Positions 33,332 to 42,379 of a stretch of 50,615 nucleotides of DNA are shown here, in pieces. Source of the stretch: Gammaproteobacteria bacterium. GTDB taxonomy: Bacteria > Pseudomonadota > Gammaproteobacteria > Steroidobacterales > Steroidobacteraceae. Location of the stretch: contig PLAH01000049.1 in the NCBI GenBank assembly GCA_003134045.1, forward strand, positions 781 to 51,395, written 5' to 3'. A model generated the notes under the pieces. That model was given only the letters and a program-made list of their open reading frames with translations. It was not told the DNA's origin and did no database searches. Numbering within the stretch: position 1 is the stretch's first letter; each line of letters opens with the position of its first letter. A program made the translations under genes and the position numbers.

Positions 33332-35002
33332 ATGGCAGATGTCGCACAGGGGTTCGACTACGTCGTAGTGGGCGGCGGAACAGCCGGCTGCGCGCTCGCC
33401 GCCCGATTGTCGGAAGATTCCCGTCGGACGGTGTGTCTGCTCGAGGCAGGCGGATCCGGCAGGAGCGTGTTCATCAAAGTACCGGGGGCCATCGTGATGG
33501 CGCAGCGCTCGGCCTCACTGAACTGGCGCTTTCAATCCGTGCCTCAGGCTGAACTCAACGGCCGCCGGATACCCGTGCCTCGAGGCCGCGGCCTCGGGGG
33601 TTCTGCGCTCATCAACGGCATGGTCTATTTCAGGGGAAATCCGCGGGACTACGACGCATGGGCCGCCGCCGGCGCCGCGGGCTGGAGCTACCGGGAAATC
33701 CTCCCCTACTTCCGCAGGAGCGAACATAACGAGAACTTCGGCTCCAGCGTGTACCACGGCCGCGGCGGTCCGATGAACGTTCGCAGCGTCACGCGCCCGA
33801 ATCCTCTCAACTTCTCCTTCTTCGACGCGCTCGCCGGTCTGGGTTACTCCTACCGCGACGATCTGAACGGCGCGGACAGCGAGGGAATGGGATTACGCCA
33901 GCTCTCGATCCGGCGCGGCACGCGTGAGACCACGGCGAGCGCATTGCTGCGGCCGGCGCTCGGACGGCCGAATCTGGTCGTGCTGACCGGCACTCAGGCC
34001 ACCCGCATCGTCCTGGAGGGCCGGCGTGCGGTGGCGGTGGAGGCCCGCTCCGCCGACGGCGGCCTCCTGCTGAAGGCGCATCGGGAAATCGTGCTCACCG
34101 CCGGGGCCATCCAGTCGCCACAGCTACTGATGCTCTCCGGAATCGGCGACGGCGAACACCTCGGGGCCCTGGGTATCCCGGTGCGGCATGATCTTCCGGG
34201 CGTCGGGCGCAATCTTCACGATCACCTTGCAAGTCCGGTGCACATGCGCACGCGCGATCCCGCGTCCTACGGCGTCTCGCTGCGCGCGATGCCGCGGAAT
34301 CTCTGGAATATCGCCGAGTATCTGGTGTCGCGCCGTGGTCCGTTGGCCAACAATGTGTTCGAATCCGCGGCGTTCGTGAAGTCGGTTCCGGGACTCGACA
34401 AGCCCGACGTACAACTCGTCTTCCAGCCGGCCAAGCGGCCGGATCCCTCGTTTCCGTATCCGCTGGGCCATGGCTTCGCGATCAGTCCCGTCGGCCTCTA
34501 TCCACGCAGTCGCGGACGCGTCACTCTCGCGGGCCCCGACCCTTTCGCCGCGCCGCTGATCGACCCGAATCTGCTGTCCGCGCCCGAGGATCTGCCGCCG
34601 CTCATCAACGGCATACGCTTGGCGCGCAAGATCTTCGCATCGACCGCCTTCGCGAAGTACCGAGCCGAAGAGACCTCCCCCGGAAGCGCCGCACAGAGCG
34701 ACGCCGAACTTGCCGCCTATATCCGTGCGGAGGCCTACACCGTCCATCATCCGGTCAGCACCTGCCGCATGGGCAACGATGCCGCGGCGGTGGTGGACCC
34801 GCAGCTGAAGGTCGTCGGTTTGGATAACCTGCGCGTTGCGGACGCCTCCGTGTTCCCGTCCATCATCGGCGGCAACACCAACGCGGCAATCGTGATGATC
34901 GCCGAGAAGGCCTGCGACCTGATCCTCGGCCGGCCCCCGCCCGCGCCGGAGACCTTCGATGCCTCAGACACTCCGAAGAACGACACCGATCACCCTGCAT
35001 AG
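33332..35002 (+). CDS. GMC-family FAD oxidoreductase (choline dehydrogenase-like)
   Basis: 556 residues; ATG with GAGGG upstream. The FAD-binding start FDYVVVGGGTAGCALAARLSE, the GMC signatures PRGRGLGGSALINGMVYFRG and LTAGAIQSPQLLMLSGIGD, and the C-terminal active site YTVHHPVSTCRMG (catalytic His) with SIIGGNTNAAIVMIAEKA (catalytic Asn) are all present. It lacks a signal peptide, so it acts in the cytoplasm. Members oxidise primary or secondary alcohols, passing electrons to O2 or quinones. It is followed 9 bases later by a SnoaL-like gene, suggesting a catabolic pair. Substrate unknown. Confidence 0.9.
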   Translation: MADVAQGFDYVVVGGGTAGCALAARLSEDSRRTVCLLEAGGSGRSVFIKVPGAIVMAQRSASLNWRFQSVPQAELNGRRIPVPRGRGLGGSALINGMVYFRGNPRDYDAWAAAGAAGWSYREILPYFRRSEHNENFGSSVYHGRGGPMNVRSVTRPNPLNFSFFDALAGLGYSYRDDLNGADSEGMGLRQLSIRRGTRETTASALLRPALGRPNLVVLTGTQATRIVLEGRRAVAVEARSADGGLLLKAHREIVLTAGAIQSPQLLMLSGIGDGEHLGALGIPVRHDLPGVGRNLHDHLASPVHMRTRDPASYGVSLRAMPRNLWNIAEYLVSRRGPLANNVFESAAFVKSVPGLDKPDVQLVFQPAKRPDPSFPYPLGHGFAISPVGLYPRSRGRVTLAGPDPFAAPLIDPNLLSAPEDLPPLINGIRLARKIFASTAFAKYRAEETSPGSAAQSDAELAAYIRAEAYTVHHPVSTCRMGNDAAAVVDPQLKVVGLDNLRVADASVFPSIIGGNTNAAIVMIAEKACDLILGRPPPAPETFDASDTPKNDTDHPA

Positions 35003-35011
35003 GAACTCACC

Positions 35012-35476
35012 ATGACCCAGACACCCAGCGCCACGGAACGTATCGAGATCGAACGCGCCTGCGAGCGCATCGTCTATGCCTATTCACGTGCCCTGGACTT
35101 GGGCGATATGAGCGCGGCAGCGGATTTCTTTGCCGAGAACGGCTCGTTTGCCCGGCCCATGGCACCCGACAAAGTCATTCAGGGCCGGGAAGCCATTCGT
35201 GCCGCCCTGTTGACGCGACCGAAGACATTGCTGACGAAGCATCTCGCCACCAATGTGATCATCGACGTGGTCAGCCGCGACGAGGCCCGTGGGCTCTCCT
35301 ACCTCACCATGATCTCGACGACGCTGCCGGGCGATGCCGCCCCACCGTATGTTTCCGCGGGACCCGTTTACTTCGGCGAGATCAAGGATCGCTTCGTACG
35401 CGAGGGCGGCGAGTGGAAAATCCTCGAGCGGCGCGGCTCGGTCCAGATGAAATTCTCAGGCGCCGCAGCCCCTTGA
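35012..35476 (+). CDS. SnoaL/NTF2-like protein
   Basis: 154 residues; ATG preceded by AGGAACTCACC. The cone-shaped NTF2-like fold is recognisable from ERIVYAYSRALDLGDMSAAADFFAENGSFARP, IQGREAIRAALLTRP, HLATNVIIDVVSRDEARGLSYLTMI and the closing strand DRFVREGGEWKILERRGSVQMKF. Relatives include polyketide cyclases, small dehydratases, isomerases and hydroxysteroid isomerase-like proteins. The exact activity is not predictable. It shares a transcript with the GMC oxidoreductase and could act on its product. Confidence 0.8.
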   Translation: MTQTPSATERIEIERACERIVYAYSRALDLGDMSAAADFFAENGSFARPMAPDKVIQGREAIRAALLTRPKTLLTKHLATNVIIDVVSRDEARGLSYLTMISTTLPGDAAPPYVSAGPVYFGEIKDRFVREGGEWKILERRGSVQMKFSGAAAP

Positions 35477-35501
35477 ACGACGCCCGGGACGATCGTCTTC
35501 C

Positions 35502-36017
35502 CTAGCTGAGAATTGCCAACGGTTTCGGCAACTTGGCCAGCAATTCCTCGCCGAAACGCGCGTCGATGTGAAAGAACGCCGCGCGAGCGACCGTGTCCGA
35601 GCGATTCTCCCAGGCGTGGTCCGTACCCCGCTGCACGACCACATCCCCCGGCTTCAGGATGACCTCGCTCGCATCGAGAATCAGCACGAGTTCACCCTCG
35701 ATCACGACGACATAATCCAGCGTCCGCGTCCGATGCATCATGGTTCGCTTGCCGCCGTCCTTGAGCGGATAGACGTTGAGGATCCGCAGCAGATGGCCGG
35801 ACGCGGGCATGATGGCGAACGGACGCTCGTTCGGTTCCCGGGCTACGCCTGAGGCCAGTTCAGGAATCGCATCGGCTTCGTTCCACATCTCCTGGAAGTC
35901 GGCGCCGATCTCTGGGCCGTGCATCGGGTGATGCTGGGGCGGCGGACCGTCCGACAGGACGACCGATGTGCCGCGGCCATCATGGCCCGTGACCACGCGC
36001 CTCGTGGGTGTTGACAT
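35502..36017 (-). CDS. Cupin-domain protein
   Basis: 171 residues; ATG with AAGGAG upstream. The C-terminal half is a single cupin_2 barrel: RTRTLDYVVVIEGELVLILDASEVILKPGDVVVQRGTDHAWENRS, with conserved glycines and the final His of the metal site (DHAW). The first cupin motif has HRTRTLDY instead of the usual HxH, so metal binding is uncertain. The N-terminal half has HHPMHGPEIG. Such proteins occur in degradation clusters as small dioxygenases, isomerases or sensors. It is convergent with the SnoaL gene. Confidence 0.8.
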   Translation of the reverse strand: MSTPTRRVVTGHDGRGTSVVLSDGPPPQHHPMHGPEIGADFQEMWNEADAIPELASGVAREPNERPFAIMPASGHLLRILNVYPLKDGGKRTMMHRTRTLDYVVVIEGELVLILDASEVILKPGDVVVQRGTDHAWENRSDTVARAAFFHIDARFGEELLAKLPKPLAILS

Positions 36018-36278
36018 TGACGTTCTCCTTACACGTTGCGCGGATGGGCGAGCGCGAACCGCCCCCGGAGTCTCGAGTACTACAGCAGTATAATGCGCGG
36101 CGCTCTTCGCTCATGGTAGAGCAGCCTGTCGGTACGGTCAGTATTTTACGAGGGAACCCGTCGTTTGCGGGAACGCGACTTGCGGGAGCGCGACGAACCG
36201 CCGATGCTGCTTGGCGAGTGCGGCCGCGGTGAGGCGGTGGCTGGGCGCAGCCGATCGATAACCAATAGGAGGTCAGGC

Positions 36279-36818
36279 ATGGGTCTCGTGGGATTTGGTC
36301 AACCCGACGATGGAATCATTCAAATGTGCTACGTGGTGCCCGATATCCGTGCGGCCATGAGTCTGTGGATCGACAAGCTGAAGGTGGGTCCTTGGTTCTT
36401 GCTCGATCATTTCACCGGTACCAATCCCAAGTATCGCGGCCAAGACTCCAAGGCCGATGTGTCGCTCGCCATGAGCTTCGCGGGGCATATGAATATCGAA
36501 CTCATCCAGCCCAACGATGCGGAGCCGTCGGTATATCGCGAGTGGATCGACAAGCGCGGCTACGGATTTCATCACTGGGGCCGCGCGACCGCGAATTTCG
36601 ATCGGGACGTCGCGCGCTATCAGGCGCAGGGCCACGAACTCGCGTTTATCGCAGGCGTACCGAGCGGGGGCAGCGTGGCCTACATGGACACCACCGCGCA
36701 GCTGCCCGGTTATGTCGAACTCATCGAGCTGGCTGCGGGCTTCGAGGCGACTTTCAGCAAGTTCTATCGCGCCAGTATCGGCTGGGATGGAGCGGATCCG
36801 GTACGCTCATTCCTCTGA
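36279..36818 (+). CDS. VOC-family protein (glyoxalase-like)
   Basis: 179 residues from the ATG at 36279, fixed by an excellent TAGGAGGT ribosome site; the frame is open upstream but without support. It starts with the VOC module QMCYVVPDIRAAMSLWIDKLKVGPWFLLDHF and continues with MNIELIQPNDAEPSVYREWIDKRGYGFHHWG and YVELIELAAGFEATFSKFYRAS. The pattern GFHHWGRAT with the later glutamate of VELIEL resembles methylmalonyl-CoA epimerase and glyoxalase-type metal sites. Substrate unknown; its place between a cupin gene and an MFS transporter suggests a catabolic role. Confidence 0.8.
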   Translation: MGLVGFGQPDDGIIQMCYVVPDIRAAMSLWIDKLKVGPWFLLDHFTGTNPKYRGQDSKADVSLAMSFAGHMNIELIQPNDAEPSVYREWIDKRGYGFHHWGRATANFDRDVARYQAQGHELAFIAGVPSGGSVAYMDTTAQLPGYVELIELAAGFEATFSKFYRASIGWDGADPVRSFL

Positions 36819-36902
36819 CAGCATGGAGTGGCCGGCGGTCGGCACCCGACGACGACTTCGGTCCGATGGGCGGCTCGCCGTCGATCTCGGCCGTGGGCCC
36901 GA

Positions 36903-38117
36903 TCACCGGCTATTGCGCTGCAGGTGAATTGGCGCCGTCTCGCGCAGGAACAATGCCAGCACCGTGCCGACGATCGCGCAGCACGCCATGATGATGAGGG
37001 GCGCCTGCAGACCATAGTGGTCTGCAGCGCGGCCGGCGATCGCCGGCGCACCGACGCCGCCCAATATCTCACCCAGCCCCACCACCATGCCGAGCGACGT
37101 CGCCACGTAGCGCGCCGGAATGGTTTCCGATGGCACGGTGCCCATGAACAGCGGAAAGGTCCCGCTGGCGGACCAGCCCAGGAAAATCAGCACGCCCAGC
37201 ATGAACAGCGAGCCCTGGAAATACAGCGCGGCGAGCGGAACGCCTAAGCCGATGAAATTGAAAATGACGATGACCGGGCGCCGTCCGAAGCGATCCGAGA
37301 GCGCCGGCACCACGAAGCTGAAGAAGGCGGCCGACAGCCCCAGCACGCTCATGAGTACGCTCATCTGGCCGTTGCCGATCTGCCGGACCTTGGTGTAGAA
37401 CAGCGGCAGAAAGGCCCATCCCAGCACCATCCACGCCACCATGAATATCGCCATCAACATGCACAACCACATGTTCCTGTGCCACAACATCTCTGCATAG
37501 CCCATTCTCTTCTCGGCGAGCGGCGCGGCCGTCCTCGCGGACGTGGGCGGCGCGACCGGCCGGCGTACGAATCTGGCGATCAGCACCGCCATGATGAGAC
37601 CCGGCACACCCGACAGATAGAAGGCCCAACGCCAGTTGTACGTCGATGCGACGGCAATCAGGAGCAGGGGCGCCACGAACGAGCCCAGTAGATTGCTGCC
37701 GAAGTTCTGCATCACTCCCATGTTGTGGCCGCGCCTGGCGGCCGTGGATTCGATCGCCACGAGCGACTGCGCAACCGGCAGTATCGGTCCCTCGGCAAGG
37801 CCCATCAGCAGTCGGGTCGAAAACAGCGTCACGAATGAAACCGCGAGGCCAGAGGCGAACGAGCACAGAGAAAATGCCACGACAGCGACCAGCAGCAGGG
37901 TCTTGCGATTGCCGGTGCGATCGGAGTACGCGCCACCCAGAAATGCGGCGAGGGCCCAGGTAAAGGACAGCGCGGAAGCCACGAGCCCGATTTGGCTGTT
38001 ATTGAAATGCAAGTCATCGGCGATGAAGGGCATCAGGAAATTGGCGGCATTGCGGTCGAGGAATACGAAGCCGAACGTGACGGTCAGCACCCAGATCAGC
38101 CTCGTTTCGTATTTCAT
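36903..38117 (-). CDS. Major facilitator superfamily transporter
   Basis: 404 residues with about 12 hydrophobic helices. MFS marks include FGFVFLDRNAANFLMPFIADDL in helix 1 (anion:cation symporter-like), the loop 2-3 motif GGAYSDRTGNRKT, and ALSDRFGRRPVIV at the matching position of the second half. GVMQNFGSNLLGSFVAPLLL follows the pattern of helix 5. Relatives take up organic acids such as phthalate, glucarate or aromatic acids. It is divergent from the Tat small subunit gene at 38352 that opens the carboxylation operon, so it may import the pathway's substrate or export a product. That link is inference. Confidence 0.88.
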   Translation of the reverse strand: MKYETRLIWVLTVTFGFVFLDRNAANFLMPFIADDLHFNNSQIGLVASALSFTWALAAFLGGAYSDRTGNRKTLLLVAVVAFSLCSFASGLAVSFVTLFSTRLLMGLAEGPILPVAQSLVAIESTAARRGHNMGVMQNFGSNLLGSFVAPLLLIAVASTYNWRWAFYLSGVPGLIMAVLIARFVRRPVAPPTSARTAAPLAEKRMGYAEMLWHRNMWLCMLMAIFMVAWMVLGWAFLPLFYTKVRQIGNGQMSVLMSVLGLSAAFFSFVVPALSDRFGRRPVIVIFNFIGLGVPLAALYFQGSLFMLGVLIFLGWSASGTFPLFMGTVPSETIPARYVATSLGMVVGLGEILGGVGAPAIAGRAADHYGLQAPLIIMACCAIVGTVLALFLRETAPIHLQRNSR

Positions 38118-38351
38118 CCGCCTCGTACCTCGGGAATCAGGATTGTCGTTCGGACCGGCGACCCTGCTCGGAGAGTTTGCAGGTCGGTACGCTGGAGAGC
38201 GGGTTCTTGTTCACTATGGGTATAGTCCGACAACGCCCCACGGCAGATCGATGCGGTTGAGTGAGTTACACTGTGACGATATTGTCGAAGTACGGCAACA
38301 GCAATAATTTTTTCCGTTGTCGATAACCTAAGTCCAGGGACCACGCCCGAC

Positions 38352-38921
38352 GTGAACACATCCGCCACGCATACCGGTTCGCCGCAGAGCGCTGATCGCC
38401 GCTCGTTCGTACGCGTGATGGGCGTACTCAGCGGGGTGATTGCCTTGGGGCATCCGCTCGCGGCGCTGCTGCCCAGCCGCGCCTGGGCAGTGGAGCTGCG
38501 CGTGCTGCCGTCGGCGCAGGCCGCCGCGTTGCTGGCCATGATCCGCACCATCGCGCCGCACGACACGCTGGATGACGCCGCCTATGCCCTGGTCGTCAGC
38601 GCGGTCGATGGCGAGGCGGCCGGTTCGACGCAGGCGCGCACCGATCTTACGGCCGGCCTTGCGAGCCTGGGCGACGGATTCGCCCTGCTGCCCGAGGACG
38701 CACGGACCCTGCACCTCAAGGCCATCGAAAACGGCGCATTCTTCCAATCCGTGCGGACGAAAACCTTGACGACGCTGTATAGCAACCCGATCGCCTGGGC
38801 GCACTTCGGCTATGAAGGCGAGTCGTTCTCGAAGGGCGGCTACCTGCTGCGCGGCTTCAACGATTTAAAGTGGCTTCCCGACGTGCCGCCGGCAGACAGC
38901 GGCGCGCTGCCGTTCGGGTAG
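38352..38921 (+). CDS. Tat-exported small subunit of a GMC dehydrogenase (gluconate 2-dehydrogenase subunit 3-like)
   Basis: 189 residues from a GTG at 38352. It has a twin-arginine signal (ADRRSFVRVMGVLSGVIALG) ending near SRAWAVE, followed by a helical domain LPSAQAAALLAMIRTIAPHDTLDDAAYALVVSAVDG and a Tyr/Phe-rich end HFGYEGESFSKGGYLLRGFND. Two-subunit gluconate and sorbose-type dehydrogenases pair such a small Tat protein with a signal-less GMC flavoprotein that is exported with it. The GMC gene starts 13 bases downstream, which supports that role. It is the first gene of the nine-gene run. Confidence 0.75.
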   Translation: MNTSATHTGSPQSADRRSFVRVMGVLSGVIALGHPLAALLPSRAWAVELRVLPSAQAAALLAMIRTIAPHDTLDDAAYALVVSAVDGEAAGSTQARTDLTAGLASLGDGFALLPEDARTLHLKAIENGAFFQSVRTKTLTTLYSNPIAWAHFGYEGESFSKGGYLLRGFNDLKWLPDVPPADSGALPFG

Positions 38922-38934
38922 GGATAAGGGGTTC

Positions 38935-40503
38935 ATGCCGCGTTTCGAGCTCAACGACACGGACGTCGTGGTCATCGTGGGTTCGGGTGCCGGCGGCGGC
39001 ACCATGGCCAATGAGCTGACGCGCCGCGGGCTCAAGGTCGTGCTGTTCGAGGCGGGCAAGCGCCAATCGCTCGCGACTTTCTCGCAGAACCCGAGCGAAG
39101 CATTCGCTCAGCTCACCTGGCTCGAACCGCGCTCGCAGAGCGGCACCTGGGATCCGGTGAAGAATTCGCCTACGCTCCCGGCCTGGCACTGCCGCACGGT
39201 GGGCGGCACCACGGTGCACTGGACCGCCGCGACACCGCGCCTGCAGCCCTACGAGTTGCGCGCGCGCAGCGTCTATGGCGACATACCCGGAGCCTCGCTC
39301 GCCGACTGGCCGATCGACTACGACGAGCTCAAACGCTGGTACCAGGTGGCCGAGAAGCGGCTCGGAGTCACGCGCCGCAACGGCAATCCGGGCCTGCCCG
39401 CCTCGAACAATTTCAAGGTGATGCATGCCGGTGCGCGGCGCCTGGGTTACAAGCGCGTGCACACCAACTATATGGCGATCAATTCGCGGGCGCGCGACGG
39501 CCGGGGATTTTGCATCCAGCAGGGCTTCTGCGCACAGGGCTGCAAGACCGGCGCCAAGTGGAGCACGCTCTATACGGAGATTCCGCAGGCCGAGGCCAGC
39601 GGCAGGCTCGACCTGCGCAGCGAATGCTTCGTCACACGAATCGAGCATGACGATGCGGGCCGCGCCAGCGGCGTCGTGTATCGAGATGCGGCGGGAGTGG
39701 AGCAGCGCCAGCGCGCGCGCATCGTGTGCGTCGCGGGCAACGCCATCGAGACCGCGCGCCTGCTGCTGCTGTCGGAGTCCGGACGCTTCCGGCAGGGGCT
39801 GGCCAATGGATCCGACCAGGTGGGCCGCAACTATTGCCATCACGTGTTGAGTTTCGTTTTCGGTATTTTCGATCAGCCGGTGAGTTTCTGGCGCGGCGCG
39901 GTGCTGGCCGGCGTGGTGGAGGATGAAAACATCCACGATCCGCGCCGCGGCTTCGCGGGCGGCTATCACCTGGAACTCGCGATGCTCGACCTGCCGACGC
40001 TCCCGCTCATCGGCTTGCCTTACGGCTGGGGGCGCGATTACGCTTCGATCATCGACAATTACCGCAACATGGCCGGCATGCTCGTCAATGGCGAGGACCT
40101 GCCGCGCGCCGACAACCGTATTACCCTGTCGACGACGCGCAAGGACGCCTATGGCTTGCCGGTGGCGCATATCCACTGCGATCCGCACGCGAACGATGTG
40201 GCCATGCGCGCTCACGCGACCGGGCAGGGGCGGAAGATCTATGAGTCGGTGGGGGCGAAGCGCACGGTGGTGAGTTCCATACCGCCCGCCACGCACCAGA
40301 TGGGCACCGCGCGCATGAGCCACGACCCGGCGCAGGGCGTCACCAACGCTCACGGGCGCGCGCACGAGGTGCCGAACCTCTTCATGTCGGATGGCAGCGT
40401 GCAGACCACGGCCGGCGCCGCGAATCCCACGCTCACCATCGTTGCCCTGGCGCTGCGCCAGGCGGAATATATCGGGCGCGAGGCGGCCGGGGGACGGCTG
40501 TAG
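38935..40503 (+). CDS. GMC-family flavoprotein dehydrogenase, large subunit
   Basis: 522 residues; AAGGGG precedes the ATG. The FAD site VVIVGSGAGGGTMANELTRRGLKVVLFEAG starts at residue 10; CRTVGGTTVHWTAATPRL matches the flavin-contact region of gluconate 2-dehydrogenase-type GMC enzymes; FCIQQGFCAQGCKTGAK is a cysteine cluster typical of this branch; the catalytic C-terminus has THQMGTARM and GAANPTLTIVALALRQAEYIG. There is no signal peptide of its own, fitting export bound to the upstream Tat subunit. It likely oxidises an alcohol to a ketone or aldehyde in the periplasm, feeding the phosphorylation/carboxylation genes that follow. Confidence 0.87.
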   Translation: MPRFELNDTDVVVIVGSGAGGGTMANELTRRGLKVVLFEAGKRQSLATFSQNPSEAFAQLTWLEPRSQSGTWDPVKNSPTLPAWHCRTVGGTTVHWTAATPRLQPYELRARSVYGDIPGASLADWPIDYDELKRWYQVAEKRLGVTRRNGNPGLPASNNFKVMHAGARRLGYKRVHTNYMAINSRARDGRGFCIQQGFCAQGCKTGAKWSTLYTEIPQAEASGRLDLRSECFVTRIEHDDAGRASGVVYRDAAGVEQRQRARIVCVAGNAIETARLLLLSESGRFRQGLANGSDQVGRNYCHHVLSFVFGIFDQPVSFWRGAVLAGVVEDENIHDPRRGFAGGYHLELAMLDLPTLPLIGLPYGWGRDYASIIDNYRNMAGMLVNGEDLPRADNRITLSTTRKDAYGLPVAHIHCDPHANDVAMRAHATGQGRKIYESVGAKRTVVSSIPPATHQMGTARMSHDPAQGVTNAHGRAHEVPNLFMSDGSVQTTAGAANPTLTIVALALRQAEYIGREAAGGRL

Positions 40504-40540
40504 TGCGCAACGATTTTACCTATCGCGTCGGGAGTGGACT

Positions 40541-42364
40541 ATGAATGCGCAGCCCAAGCCGCGGGAGTTCCCGCTGCCCAGTTCGGTCAAGGTCATACCG
40601 GGGACCGAAAGGGCGCAGGCGGCCCATCCCTACTACATTCAATTCTCCAAGGCCGACGACCAGAAGTTCTGGTTCTACAATTCCATGCACTTTCCCGAGC
40701 CCATGTCCTCATTCGACATGATCACGGCGGAAGCGGCCTACTGCGCGCTGGGCGCGGCCAACACCCGGGTGCATTGTCTGCCGACCACGCTGGGTATCGA
40801 TCACCGAATCATCAATGGCCGGGTGTACATCGGCGGCAACGCCGTTACCGACCCTGAGGAGATCGTCCGCCGCACGGCAGAGTTCCAGAAACGCGCGTTT
40901 TATTACTACGAGAACTGGGAACCGCTGTACGAGCAGTGGAAGCAGAAGATGCTGAAGCTGATCGAAGACGCCATTGCCATGCCGGACCCGGCGCTTCCTG
41001 AGTTCGAGCCGCTCGAGCATGTGCACGCGGGCCGCGGTATTGCCTCGAACCACGACCTGCTGGTGATCTACCAGCAGACGCTCGAGGGCTACTTCCGGAT
41101 GTGGCACCATCACTTCGAATTTCTGCTGCTGGGCTATGGCGCCTACCTGACCTTTTTCGGCTTCTGCAAGCAGGCGTTTCCGGAGATCACGGATCAGACC
41201 ATCGCTCGGATGGTGGCGGGAATCGATGCGGAGATATTCCGGCCCGACGATGAACTGCGGCGCCTCGCGCGCGTTGCCGTCGACCTGCAAGTCGATGCGC
41301 ACTTCCGGGAGGGGGCCTCGGTCGATGAAATCATGCGATCGCTGCGCGCGGCAGGCGAGCCCGGCCGCCGCTGGCTCGAGGAACTGCAGATCTCGCGCGA
41401 TCCCTGGTTCAACATCAATGTCGGCGATGGCTTCTATCACTATCACCGCAGTTGGAACGACGATCTGTCCATGCCGTTCTCCGCGCTGCCGGGTTACGTG
41501 CGCAGCGTGCTCGCCGGCAAGCCGCTGGATCGCCAGGTGGAACGGCTGCTCGATGAGCGCCGCGGGCTGATCGCCGATTATCGTGAGCTTCTTGCAAACG
41601 ACGAGGAGCGCGCCGCGTACGATCAGATGATCGCACTGGCGCACCGGGTGTTCCCTTACGTGGAGGGGCACAAGTTCTACTGCGAACATTGGTACACCAA
41701 CCTGTTCTTCAACAAGATCCGCAGCTTCGGCGCATTGCTGGCCGCGCACGGGTTCTTCGCGAACGCCGAAGACGTGTTCCATCTCACGCACTACGAACTC
41801 GAGTCGGCGATCATCGACCTGATGAACGCATGGTCGAGCGGCTCCGAACCGCGCGGCCCCGCCTATTGGCCGCCGATCGTCGCCGAGCGCAAGGCGGCGA
41901 TCGTCGAATGGGCCCGGCACGAAACGCCGCCGGCGCTTGGGCCCATTCCGGACGTGATCGACGATCCGGCCATCGTGATGCTGTGGGGAATAACGCGCGA
42001 CAGCCTCGATAATTGGCTGTCGGCCGGTGCGGCGACGGATAGCAACGAGGTGCGCGGCTTTGCCGCGTCGTCCGGGGTGGTGGAGGGGATCGCACGCATC
42101 GTGAAGTCGGTCGAGGAAATCTCACGTTTGCAGCAGGGGGACATTCTCGTCTGCCATGTCACGAATCCGAGCTGGACTCCGATCTTTCAGAAAATTCGCG
42201 CCGCCGTGTCCGATATCGGCGGCTCCATGAGCCACGCCGCCATCGTTGCGCGCGAGTACGGGCTGCCCGCGGTGGTGGGCACCGGCAACGCCACCTCGAA
42301 GATCAAGGATGGCCAGCGGATCCGCGTCGATGGCGGACGGGGCATCGTTACGTTGTTATACTGA
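40541..42364 (+). CDS. Phosphohistidine-domain protein resembling phenylphosphate synthase alpha subunit (PEP synthase-like central part)
   Basis: 607 residues from the ATG at 40541 (GGGAG upstream). The first ~500 residues are a helical region with FWFYNSMHFPEPMSSFDMITAEA, FRMWHHHFEFLLLGYGAYLTFFGFCK and FYCEHWYTNLFFNKIRSFG. The end is a PEP-utiliser swivelling domain: GDILVCHVTNPSWTPIF then GGSMSHAAIVAREYGLPAVVGTGNA, with phosphate-carrying His565. The C-terminal PEP/pyruvate barrel of PEP synthase is absent. Thauera aromatica phenylphosphate synthase protein 1 (70 kDa, active His569) has this design, passing phosphate from a separate ATP-binding protein to phenol. Here the partner is the next gene. 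The downstream biotin enzymes point to a ketone (enol) acceptor instead; acceptor identity is inference. Confidence 0.78.
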   Translation: MNAQPKPREFPLPSSVKVIPGTERAQAAHPYYIQFSKADDQKFWFYNSMHFPEPMSSFDMITAEAAYCALGAANTRVHCLPTTLGIDHRIINGRVYIGGNAVTDPEEIVRRTAEFQKRAFYYYENWEPLYEQWKQKMLKLIEDAIAMPDPALPEFEPLEHVHAGRGIASNHDLLVIYQQTLEGYFRMWHHHFEFLLLGYGAYLTFFGFCKQAFPEITDQTIARMVAGIDAEIFRPDDELRRLARVAVDLQVDAHFREGASVDEIMRSLRAAGEPGRRWLEELQISRDPWFNINVGDGFYHYHRSWNDDLSMPFSALPGYVRSVLAGKPLDRQVERLLDERRGLIADYRELLANDEERAAYDQMIALAHRVFPYVEGHKFYCEHWYTNLFFNKIRSFGALLAAHGFFANAEDVFHLTHYELESAIIDLMNAWSSGSEPRGPAYWPPIVAERKAAIVEWARHETPPALGPIPDVIDDPAIVMLWGITRDSLDNWLSAGAATDSNEVRGFAASSGVVEGIARIVKSVEEISRLQQGDILVCHVTNPSWTPIFQKIRAAVSDIGGSMSHAAIVAREYGLPAVVGTGNATSKIKDGQRIRVDGGRGIVTLLY

Positions 42365-42379
42365 GATGGGCATCAAACC

